The position numbers and the translations under genes were made by a program. This document shows, one piece after another, positions 8,812 to 16,753 of a stretch of DNA of 64,000 nt (position 1 is the stretch's first letter; every line of letters begins with the position of its first letter). Under the pieces are notes generated by a model, which ran no database searches, was not told where the DNA came from, and worked only from the letters and a program-made list of their open reading frames with translations. Source of the stretch: Anaeroglomus sp964630775. GTDB taxonomy: Bacteria; Planctomycetota; Phycisphaerae; Sedimentisphaerales; Anaerohalosphaeraceae. Location: contig CAZVYY010000019.1 of the NCBI GenBank assembly GCA_964630775.1, forward strand, positions 1-64,000, read 5' to 3'.

Positions 8812-10050
8812 ATGATTTTTAAACACAGACAGCTCGAAAACGGCTTGACCATCATCGGGGAGAATCACCCTCACGCTCAAACGACGGCCATGGGATTTTT
8901 CGTCCGCACCGGCTCACGGGATGAAACGCCTGAAATCAGCGGCGTTTCCCATTTCCTGGAACACATGATATTCAAGGGAACCGACACTCTGAACTGGCAG
9001 CAGGTCAATGAGGCCTTCGACGGCATCGGCGCCAAATTTAATGCCTTCACCGCCGAGGAAAATACTGTCTATTACGCGGCAGTACTGCCGGAGTTTCTTC
9101 CCGATGTGGCGAGGTTGTGGTCGCAGTTGATGCGTCCCTCGCTGCGTGAGGACGATTTCAATATTGAGAAAAACGTTATTCTCCAGGAAATCGCCATGTA
9201 CAAGGATATGCCGCAATTCGATGTTCTCGATCAGGCACGCGCCCTGCATTTCGGCAGTCATCCCTGCGGCAACAGCACCCTCGGCACCGAGCAGACTATC
9301 GGAGATTTGAAAGTCGAGCAAATGCGGGACTATTTCAGCCGACGGTATGCCCCCAATAACCTGGTCGCCGCCTGTTGCGGGAATTTGGATTTTGACCGGT
9401 TTTGCGAATTAATTGAATCCATCTGCGGCCACTGGAAACCCGCCCAGGCGGACCGGTCACTGTCTGTTTTTGAAGGCACCCGGCAGCGAAAACACATCCA
9501 GAAAGAGACGCTCGCCCGACATCATATCTGCCTGATCAGCCCCATGGTATCCATGCAGGATCCCCGTCGGTTTGCTGCATCACTGCTGGGAATGATTATC
9601 GGCGACGACAGCGGGTCCCGATATTTCTGGTCACTGGTGGATCCGGCCATTGCTGAAGCTGCATCGATGCAGGCCGAGACCATGGATGGAATCGGGGCGA
9701 TGTATAGTTACATCTGCTGCGAGCCGGCCGCCGCCCCAAAGGTAGCAGATATCATCAAGGGCATTTTTTCTGATTTGAGTCGTAACGGCATACAGGAAAA
9801 AGAGTTAACCGCCGCCAAAAACAAGGTGCTTTCCGCCATGACGCTCAAATCCGAACAGCCGATGGGCAGAATCTTCGGGCTGGGATTCAACTGGGTCTAT
9901 TCCAGATTATACCGCACCCTGGCCGATGATATCGCAGCCGTTCGGGCAATCACTGTCGATGATGTCAATCAACTCATTGCTGAATTTCCTCCGGGCCTGT
10001 ATAGCTGTTTATCGATGGGGCCGGATGCCCAGGAAAATCCTCTTTTCTGA
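8812..10050 (+). CDS. M16 zinc peptidase, catalytic subunit
   Basis: A 412-aa M16B peptidase. The inverted zinc motif HFLEH (residues 47-51) is intact, followed by NAFTAEENTVYYAAVLP and the helix FNIEKNVILQEIAMYKD expected to supply the third ligand. The second domain is more divergent than in the upstream partner and lacks its clear Arg/Tyr loop (it reads SGSRYFWSLVDPAIAEAA). The two genes therefore complement each other: this one has the active site and the partner has the substrate loop. The product probably acts on peptides in the cytoplasm or periplasm; no signal peptide is visible. Confidence 0.88.
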   Translation: MIFKHRQLENGLTIIGENHPHAQTTAMGFFVRTGSRDETPEISGVSHFLEHMIFKGTDTLNWQQVNEAFDGIGAKFNAFTAEENTVYYAAVLPEFLPDVARLWSQLMRPSLREDDFNIEKNVILQEIAMYKDMPQFDVLDQARALHFGSHPCGNSTLGTEQTIGDLKVEQMRDYFSRRYAPNNLVAACCGNLDFDRFCELIESICGHWKPAQADRSLSVFEGTRQRKHIQKETLARHHICLISPMVSMQDPRRFAASLLGMIIGDDSGSRYFWSLVDPAIAEAASMQAETMDGIGAMYSYICCEPAAAPKVADIIKGIFSDLSRNGIQEKELTAAKNKVLSAMTLKSEQPMGRIFGLGFNWVYSRLYRTLADDIAAVRAITVDDVNQLIAEFPPGLYSCLSMGPDAQENPLF

Positions 10051-10062
10051 TAAAATGGGCGA

Positions 10063-10100
10063 TTTCACATATTGCGTGAAACAGTGGGGATTGCTATAAT
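10063..10100 (+). promoter_or_regulatory. Promoter of the coiled-coil gene with overlapping inverted repeat
   Basis: TTGCGT (10072-10077), a 17-nt spacer and a perfect TATAAT (10095-10100) lie 30 nt before the GTG start. TTTCAC (10063-10068) and GTGAAA (10076-10081) form an inverted repeat across the -35 box that could be an operator. Confidence 0.6.
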
Positions 10101-10129
10101 TGTGGAAAAGTTGAATTTGGAGGGGTGTC

Positions 10130-12292
10130 GTGGACCCGGAAAAGCATCCAACTGAAAATCTGGACATTGATATCCTGCAATGTAAAGCAGATATCCTGCG
10201 AGCCTTGCAGCAGGCTTCGCAAGCAGGAGCTTTGCGCAATACCAGCAAGCCCTCTGCAACAGAACCTGCTCAGGAACCCGATTTTTTTGCGTCAACAGAT
10301 GCCGAAAAAACAGCCCCGAAATTAATACAAGACAATAATTATCCTGTTGGTGCACGAATTTTATCCTTTGACCAAATACAGAAAGCAGCTGACCAGAATA
10401 AAAGCCCCATCTCTGCTGATACACCAATTACGGATTCGGTTAATCCTGATTTAGAGCAGACGTCAAAACAGGAAGCAAACACAGATAATAGCCGGATTGA
10501 TCAGCTTATCAGCCATATTCAAGACCTGGAAATGCTACTTTCCGAAGAACGCTTGCGAACACAGGATTTAACATCTGATCTTAGCGCCATGCGTTCACAG
10601 GCAGAAAATGCCGGCGAGCAGTTAAAGCGTCTTCAGGCGGAGATAGACGAACAGAAAAACACATACAAGTCTTATCTTGTCCAGAACAAGGATATTCAAT
10701 CTTCACTTGAGGCCCAGTTGAGTAAGGCACAGGCCGGGCTTGAAACAAAAAATGCAGAATTGAATCTTGCCCAGCAAAAACTGGCAGAAATCCAGGAACA
10801 GCTCACTGCCCGCGACAATGAAATCCAGCAGCAGAAAATATTACTGGACTCAACGAGTCTTGAGCTATCCCAAAAACAGCAGCAGCTTGAGCAGGTGCAA
10901 TCAACCATTCAAGAGTATGAACAGCAAATAAAAATCCAGTCGGATTACTCAGTGGATGTAGAACAGAAACAGCGACAGATTGAACAGTTAAAATTTGAGC
11001 AGATTGAACAACAGGAACAATTTCAGCAGAATAAAGTCAGGCTGGAATCCAAAATCGCCTCATTGGAACAACTGACCGACCAGCTCAAGCAGGAAAATTG
11101 CAGCCTTTCTCAGGATTTGGCTTCCGCACGCAAAGCCCTAGCGGATATTGAAGAAGCCATGCTTCAAAGTCGCCGCGACATGGAAACGGCTCTTCGTGAA
11201 AAAATGGCATTGGCGAATTCCGTAACGGAAATAGAATCTGTCTCGCGACAGCAACAGGAAGAATTGGCCGGCCTCCATCAGCAGAATGAAATTCTTGCAG
11301 CACAAATGCAAGACGCTTTTGGACAACTGGAGGCAGCACGGGCGGAACTGACACAGCAGAATCGCCTCTCTGAAGAAACAACACATCAATTGAAACTGCG
11401 GATTGCCGAACTGGAAGACCAAATCGTAGAAAATGATGGAGTAGCAGATAACAGAATATCCGAACTGAAGCATCTGATCGACGAACAAAAAAGTCTGCTG
11501 GAAAAAACCGAACACCAGCGGCGAGAACTCGAAAATCGTCTGGCCGGCATGCAGGCTGAAAATGACCGCCTTTGTGCGGCCAGAGAGGAAACCGATTCGC
11601 TGCGGGAACAGCTTCATCTCGCCCAGCAGAAGCTGGAAAGCACCACTCATCAGCTTGAAAAAGTCAAAGGCGACGCTCAGCTTGTCGGCGAGGAAAACAA
11701 TCAATTGCACAGCATGCTGTATCTGCGTGACCATGAGCAGGAAAAACTTCAGACACGGATTCAGGAACTGCAGGGCCGCATCTCAGAGCTTGAATACACT
11801 GAAACCACCCCGCCGCTCGCCGAACCCGCCGCTTCTGATGCACTCTTACAGCCTTCCGCAGGCCCTGCAGATGAACTTGCGCAAATCGATTCTGCACAAA
11901 TTCAGGAGGAAATGGAAGCCGAGATTCCCAGCTTCAATCTGGCCGAGCAGATTATGGCCGAACATCGCCGTTCGGTGGCATCGCAGAGACAATCACCCGT
12001 TGCACGACCCCAGCGCAGCCGGGAAGATGCCATTTCGCGGGTAGTCGGACACTTCGTTAAGACTCCAGACGCCCCCGAACCCGAACCGGTGCAAATCAGT
12101 TCTCGTTCTGAAAATGAGTATGCCCAGAAGTCATCTGAACTGGAGCAGGCCCCGGATATTACGCCAGGAGATGCCAAATCGCATTCATCAGAACTTCTGT
12201 TCGCCGATATCGTCAAACGCGATATCCTGCGATTCCTCGATAAAAAGCAAAAATTGTTACAGCGACCTTCATGGTCCTGGAATCATAATTGA
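10130..12292 (+). CDS. Large cytoplasmic coiled-coil protein
   Basis: A 720-aa protein starting at GTG 10130, set by GGAGGGG at 10119-10125. No signal peptide or membrane helix is visible. Residues about 110-560 are almost continuous Gln/Glu/Leu-rich heptads (for example QKQQQLEQVQSTIQEYEQQI), a long parallel coiled coil. The last 150 residues are acidic and Pro-rich, with a short Lys-rich tail ending RPSWSWNHN. I do not recognise a family. It has its own promoter and is followed 6 nt later by a membrane protein with a CpsD-like domain, so the two are probably co-transcribed. A scaffold, polar landmark or envelope-linked filament role is conceivable, but nothing in the sequence proves it. Confidence 0.75.
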   Translation: MDPEKHPTENLDIDILQCKADILRALQQASQAGALRNTSKPSATEPAQEPDFFASTDAEKTAPKLIQDNNYPVGARILSFDQIQKAADQNKSPISADTPITDSVNPDLEQTSKQEANTDNSRIDQLISHIQDLEMLLSEERLRTQDLTSDLSAMRSQAENAGEQLKRLQAEIDEQKNTYKSYLVQNKDIQSSLEAQLSKAQAGLETKNAELNLAQQKLAEIQEQLTARDNEIQQQKILLDSTSLELSQKQQQLEQVQSTIQEYEQQIKIQSDYSVDVEQKQRQIEQLKFEQIEQQEQFQQNKVRLESKIASLEQLTDQLKQENCSLSQDLASARKALADIEEAMLQSRRDMETALREKMALANSVTEIESVSRQQQEELAGLHQQNEILAAQMQDAFGQLEAARAELTQQNRLSEETTHQLKLRIAELEDQIVENDGVADNRISELKHLIDEQKSLLEKTEHQRRELENRLAGMQAENDRLCAAREETDSLREQLHLAQQKLESTTHQLEKVKGDAQLVGEENNQLHSMLYLRDHEQEKLQTRIQELQGRISELEYTETTPPLAEPAASDALLQPSAGPADELAQIDSAQIQEEMEAEIPSFNLAEQIMAEHRRSVASQRQSPVARPQRSREDAISRVVGHFVKTPDAPEPEPVQISSRSENEYAQKSSELEQAPDITPGDAKSHSSELLFADIVKRDILRFLDKKQKLLQRPSWSWNHN

Positions 12293-12298
12293 TCAGGG

Positions 12299-13030
12299 AT
12301 GATGAATGCCGGATTTATAGTTTCGTTCATCGACTGGGCTGAAGGCATACTGGGAACACCTTATTTTTATGCGGCCGTCGGCATTTTTTTTGCCTGCATC
12401 CTGTTTTTTACACTTTGGCATTTGTTCCGCAAACCCAATAAGTCCTCAGGCAGTCAATCCGTGAAAACGCCTCAGATGTTAATTGAGGAAAACTATACAA
12501 AATGTGCCTCTGATATAACACGAAAAATCCGATCGATAAATGGCAGGAATAAAATCATTCTTCTGGCCGGTGCCGGCCTGGAAACCATGCCCGTCACAAT
12601 ACCTGTGAAAATCGCAATTGCCCTGGCCCAGTCCAATTACAAGTGTCTTTTTATCGATTTGGATACCCGCCGCAATGCCGCCGCCAAGGTATTCGAACTC
12701 AATTCCAATACCACCGCAGGCATCATCACGCCCCATCCCCTGCAGACAGTCATCAATAATCTGTCATTATGGCCGGCTGAATTTTTTGTTCGGTTCAGCC
12801 AGATTAATATTCGGATTGTTACCCAGGCTGCAAAAAAACACTATGAAGTCGTCCTGATTAATGCCCCATATCTGGATGGGCACCCGGATCGTAAATTTAT
12901 CGCGTCGTCAGCAGACTATGGATTGATCTTTTATGATAAGCCGCCGCAGCTTGGCCGTCTTAAAACAATTTTTTCCGAAAATGACTGCCAATTGATTCAA
13001 TCTCAATCCATCAATGATTTGAATGGATAG
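12299..13030 (+). CDS. Membrane-anchored CpsD/ParA-like protein with degenerate P-loop
   Basis: A 243-aa protein with one membrane helix (about 21-43) and a cytoplasmic domain resembling BY-kinase/ParA ATPases such as CpsD and Wzc. KIAIALAQSNYKCLFIDLDT matches the helix and Walker A' strand, and YEVVLINAPYLDGHPD matches the Walker B region. The P-loop itself reads AGAGLETMPVT (90-100), without the GKS/T of active enzymes, and there is no C-terminal Tyr cluster. It is likely a non-hydrolysing structural or regulatory relative. It starts 6 nt after the coiled-coil gene. Its last 20 nt overlap the 3' end of the convergent RuvX/lactonase gene. Confidence 0.6.
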   Translation: MMNAGFIVSFIDWAEGILGTPYFYAAVGIFFACILFFTLWHLFRKPNKSSGSQSVKTPQMLIEENYTKCASDITRKIRSINGRNKIILLAGAGLETMPVTIPVKIAIALAQSNYKCLFIDLDTRRNAAAKVFELNSNTTAGIITPHPLQTVINNLSLWPAEFFVRFSQINIRIVTQAAKKHYEVVLINAPYLDGHPDRKFIASSADYGLIFYDKPPQLGRLKTIFSENDCQLIQSQSINDLNG

Positions 13031-14156
13031 GCCCTGCCGCCTCGGCATCCACAAACCATGTCATTTTATCCACCGCAGCCCAGAGAGCGTGCACAGGGTA
13101 TTGCCATGGCCGCAGCGGCGGAATGAGGGTCTCCCTGAGAATCTCCTGCTTGGAACCGCCGGTGATAATAAATAAAAGCGAACGGGCCGCAGTCAGCACC
13201 GGAGCAGTCAGTGTTACCCTCGTATGCGGCATGGTCTGTGAAAACACCGCTGCGGCAATATGTTCCCGATTATCCACAACTTCAGTTCCCACAAGCAGTG
13301 ACGCCGTGTGTCCATCTGCACCAAGCCCCAGAAGAACCACATCCAAAACAGGCCATTGCCCGGCCTGCAATTCCATTACGCGGCGAATTGTGTTCTGGTA
13401 TTGTTCGGCGGCTGCGGCCGGCGGCAATTCCCCAAAAACACGATGAATATGATGCTGCGGCACTGGAACATGAGAAAATAAGGACGTCTGAGCCAGCCAA
13501 TAATTACTGTCTGGATGATCCGGCCCCACACATCGCTCATCGGCCCAGAAAAAATGAATTCGCGGCCAGTCCAGTGATTCTTTGACAAGCAACTCAAAAA
13601 ACATCTTCGGACTGCTGCCGCCGCTGAGGGCACAATAACAAACACCCCTTTTCTCGACGGCATCCCGCACACGATCACAAAAGAAAGACACGGCTTGTTG
13701 AGCTGCTTGCTGAGCTGTTGGCAAGGAAACAATTCGCGGTTTGTTCACGGCTTCTTTTTGCTGTTCGAGAAATGCCTGAAGAAAAACCGCTGCGGCAATA
13801 GCGTCCTGCCGCTTTTTCCTTTCATCACGGGTGAAATTCGAACCGGCCAGCTTCCAATCCGCTTCGGCACTGCTCAGACGCTCATCGAACAGCGTTATGG
13901 GGACGGAAACGGCCTTTGTTAATTGAGCCGCAAATTCTCGAGAGGCTTTTGCTCGCGGACCTTCGGAGCCATCCATATTCAGGGGCAATCCGATTACAAC
14001 AGCCCCTGCCTTTTCGGACTGCACAATCTGTGCAACTCTGGAAATCAACCCCGCCCCGGCATTCAGCACCACCAGCGGAAACGCCATCGACTGGCCGGCA
14101 TCGCTGATGGCCAGCCCCACACGTTTTTGGCCCAGATCAATGGCAAGGTAACGCAC
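13011..14156 (-). CDS. Fusion: RuvX/YqgF resolvase domain + 6-phosphogluconolactonase
   Basis: A 381-aa two-domain protein. Residues 1-135 are RuvX/YqgF, an RNase H-fold nuclease (pre-16S rRNA processing or Holliday junction type), with YLAIDLGQKRVGLAISD, GLPLNMDG, FDERLSSAEAD and KKRQDAIAAA all kept. Residues about 142-381 are 6-phosphogluconolactonase, which hydrolyses the lactone of the oxidative pentose phosphate pathway, with LSGGSSPKMFFELL, WADERCVGPDHPDSNY and LGLGADGHTASLL. Start: a longer frame opens at 14252 inside manC, but GTG 14156 has GGAG 7 nt upstream, lies just after the manC stop and begins exactly at the RuvX fold. The pgi and manC neighbours fit the sugar-phosphate half. 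The last 20 nt overlap the convergent gene. Confidence 0.9.
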   Translation of the reverse strand: MRYLAIDLGQKRVGLAISDAGQSMAFPLVVLNAGAGLISRVAQIVQSEKAGAVVIGLPLNMDGSEGPRAKASREFAAQLTKAVSVPITLFDERLSSAEADWKLAGSNFTRDERKKRQDAIAAAVFLQAFLEQQKEAVNKPRIVSLPTAQQAAQQAVSFFCDRVRDAVEKRGVCYCALSGGSSPKMFFELLVKESLDWPRIHFFWADERCVGPDHPDSNYWLAQTSLFSHVPVPQHHIHRVFGELPPAAAAEQYQNTIRRVMELQAGQWPVLDVVLLGLGADGHTASLLVGTEVVDNREHIAAAVFSQTMPHTRVTLTAPVLTAARSLLFIITGGSKQEILRETLIPPLRPWQYPVHALWAAVDKMTWFVDAEAAGPIHSNH

Positions 14157-14173
14157 TGCTCTGCTCCGTAAAG

Positions 14174-15262
14174 TTACAGATAACGCTGGCCGCCATGCTG
14201 CTGAATCTGTTCCAGCAATTCCTTGATGCGATGGCTCTGACTGGTCGGGCAAATCAGCGTTGCATCGGGACTGTGTGCCACGACCATATTTTCCACGCCA
14301 ATCAGGGCGATAAGATGTCCGGTATCCTCGGTTACAATAATGGAATTTTTACAGTCCAGCAGTTCGGCCTTTTCTGCGGCAACAATGTTATTCGAACCAT
14401 CCGATTTGATAATATCCGCCAGCGCCGTAAAAGACCCCAAATCCCGCCAGCAGCAATCCAGGGGAATCCCATAGACTTCTGGCGTTTTTTCCATAACCGC
14501 ATAATCAATGCTGATTTTCGGCAGTTTGGTAAACCACTCCCTGAGCGTATCCTCCTGGTCCGCCCTGCCCCAGGCGAGCTGTATTTTTTGTAATGGCTCA
14601 ACACATGCCGGCAGGAAATGATGCAGCTTGTCAAGAATCGTTTTGGTCTTCCATACGAACATCCCTGAATTCCAGCAGTACTGGCCGCTGTCCACATAGT
14701 CTTTGGCGGTCTGCGCATCGGGTTTTTCTTTAAAGGCTTCAAGCCGCCGTACCGCATCCGCCGATTCACCGCAGGGCACCGCCTGGCCCAGCTTGATATA
14801 TCCATACTGCGTACTGGCAAACGTCGGCTTGACTCCAAACGTCAGCAGTGCTTCGGGGTGTTCTTCGACAAAATCCAGGGCAATCTGCATGGCCTTCTGG
14901 AATGGCTCATCCGGTTCAATGACCTGATCGGCTGTGACCACCGCCATCGTGGAATGCGGATCATATTTATGGAGCACTGTCGCAGCAAGGCCAATGGCGC
15001 CTGCCGTATCGCGGACCAGCGGTTCAGCAATCACATTTTCGGTGGGCAGTTCCAGCAGATTCTCACGGACCATATCCACATAACCAACATTGGTAACCAC
15101 CAGAATATTCCGGGGATCAAATAGCCCGCACAGCCGGTCAAAGCAACGCCGCAGCAGGGTCTGGCCGCTCAGCAGCCGCAGCATCTGTTTGGGGCGGTGT
15201 TCCCGACTGAGCGGCCAAAGCCGCTTGCCGGAACCTCCCGCCATAATCACTGCATAATCCAT
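14174..15262 (-). CDS. manC: Mannose-1-phosphate guanylyltransferase
   Basis: A 362-aa enzyme making GDP-mannose from GTP and mannose-1-phosphate for glycans and exopolysaccharide. The nucleotidyltransferase signature MAGGSGKRLWPLSREHRPKQ is at the N-terminus, and FKEKPDA and YCWNSGMFVWK mark the sugar-binding region. It lacks the C-terminal phosphomannose isomerase domain of bifunctional ManC, so isomerisation must be done elsewhere. AAGGAG precedes ATG 15262. It lies 44 nt after pgi and 17 nt before the RuvX/lactonase gene on the minus strand, probably one transcript. Confidence 0.93.
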   Translation of the reverse strand: MDYAVIMAGGSGKRLWPLSREHRPKQMLRLLSGQTLLRRCFDRLCGLFDPRNILVVTNVGYVDMVRENLLELPTENVIAEPLVRDTAGAIGLAATVLHKYDPHSTMAVVTADQVIEPDEPFQKAMQIALDFVEEHPEALLTFGVKPTFASTQYGYIKLGQAVPCGESADAVRRLEAFKEKPDAQTAKDYVDSGQYCWNSGMFVWKTKTILDKLHHFLPACVEPLQKIQLAWGRADQEDTLREWFTKLPKISIDYAVMEKTPEVYGIPLDCCWRDLGSFTALADIIKSDGSNNIVAAEKAELLDCKNSIIVTEDTGHLIALIGVENMVVAHSPDATLICPTSQSHRIKELLEQIQQHGGQRYL

Positions 15263-15306
15263 GTCGTCTCCTTCGCGATTGCCGCAGGCATCATCAGAAT
15301 GCTTTG

Positions 15307-16716
15307 CTAAACGAGATAACCACCGTCAATCTGCTGTACCGGTTTGATCTTTTCAGCTAATTCTTCGTAACCCGGCTGGTCCATCAGGGCAAATGTCGCT
15401 TCCTTACCCAGTTCCACCGCGGGCTGATCATACGCATTGATATCAAACAAAAGACCCGCCAGCGAAGTCGTCGCTTCGAACAGATAGATAAACTGGCCAA
15501 TCGTAAACGCATTGACCTGATCAAAAAGAACCGTCATACAGGGGCGTTTGTCGTGCAGCAAGGCATATTCAGTACCCAGCTTTTCACTGTTCAGCAGACG
15601 CGACATTTGTTTGCCGGCCAGATAATTCAATTCCGGTGTACTTTCCGGAGACGGGCCGATGACGATATCACGGTCAAACTGCTTGACCTGCAGGAAGGTG
15701 AAGATTTTATCATTTGGCCCTTCACGATACAACTGGACCTGACTGTGCTGGTCGGTCGTCCCCAAAGCATTCACCGGCGTGGGGCCAACATAGACATCCA
15801 TGCCCTTGAGATTTTTGGTTTTGCCAAGGCTTTCCGCCCAGAGCTGGCGATACCAGTCGGATAAATCCTTCAGCCGCCAGGCATAAGGGAACATCACGGA
15901 AATCCGCTTGCCGGTGTTGTAATAATGCCAGTTAATCGCCGCATTCAGTGCCGCCGGGTTGGCAAAGAAATCCGTCCGGCTGACCCGCTGATCCATATCC
16001 CGAGCGCCGGCCAGCAGGTTTTCAATATCAATACCACATACTGCCGCACTCAGCAATCCAACGGGGCTGAGCACGCTCCAGCGTCCGCCGACACCATCCG
16101 GGACTTCCAATGTCCGGAATCCCGCCTCATTGACGATTTTACGAAGGGTACCTTCTTTGGGGTCGGTGGTTGCGATAATCTGCTTTTTATAGCCGGCCGG
16201 ACCGAGCTTTTTGAGCAGCATTTCACGGATAATCAAAAACTGGGCCGCAGTTTCCGCGGTACGACCGGATTTACTGATGACATTAAAAATCGTCTTATCC
16301 AGTTTATCACCAACCCAATCCAGGAAGCTGGCCAACTGCATCGGATCAACATTGTCAAAGACAAACAGCCGCGGACCTTTGCGCTGGGCGGCGTCCAGAT
16401 TATACAGATAGGGATTCAACGCCGTCTGCAAAGCGATATTGCCCAGCGCCGAACCGCCAATACCCAGAACGACAAAATTTTCACATTCATTAATCACCTG
16501 CGAGGCAATCTCCCGGACCTGCTTGGGATATTGCTCATTATAGGGCAAATCCCGGTAACGGACCTTGCCGGCCTTGCGCTGCTGATTGAGCTGCTCAATC
16601 AACGGGGTGGTTTTCCCAGCCAGTTCCTGAAACTGCTGGGCGGTCAATCCGTGTTCGGATCCAATGACTTCGGCGGTCACATTTTTATAGTAAAAATGAA
16701 TTCGTGCACTGGTCAC
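15307..16716 (-). CDS. pgi: Glucose-6-phosphate isomerase
   Basis: A 469-aa phosphoglucose isomerase interconverting glucose-6-phosphate and fructose-6-phosphate. Visible motifs are VLGIGGSALGNIALQTAL (sugar-phosphate binding), NVISKSGRTAETAAQF, and QVKQFDRDIVIGPSPE before the C-terminal catalytic helix. The length matches the shorter bacterial form related to Bacillus Pgi. The start is GTG 16716 with GGAG 7 nt upstream. It sits 37 nt downstream of uvrD and 44 nt upstream of manC on the same strand. Confidence 0.95.
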   Translation of the reverse strand: MTSARIHFYYKNVTAEVIGSEHGLTAQQFQELAGKTTPLIEQLNQQRKAGKVRYRDLPYNEQYPKQVREIASQVINECENFVVLGIGGSALGNIALQTALNPYLYNLDAAQRKGPRLFVFDNVDPMQLASFLDWVGDKLDKTIFNVISKSGRTAETAAQFLIIREMLLKKLGPAGYKKQIIATTDPKEGTLRKIVNEAGFRTLEVPDGVGGRWSVLSPVGLLSAAVCGIDIENLLAGARDMDQRVSRTDFFANPAALNAAINWHYYNTGKRISVMFPYAWRLKDLSDWYRQLWAESLGKTKNLKGMDVYVGPTPVNALGTTDQHSQVQLYREGPNDKIFTFLQVKQFDRDIVIGPSPESTPELNYLAGKQMSRLLNSEKLGTEYALLHDKRPCMTVLFDQVNAFTIGQFIYLFEATTSLAGLLFDINAYDQPAVELGKEATFALMDQPGYEELAEKIKPVQQIDGGYLV

Positions 16717-16753
16717 AATATATCTCCTTGTTCAAGACCGGAATATTCCTGAT

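Noticed and set aside
14156..14252. Longer N-terminus of the RuvX/lactonase fusion from ATG 14252
   Set aside because: It would overlap manC by 79 nt and add residues unlike RuvX; GTG 14156 has GGAG and starts at the fold.
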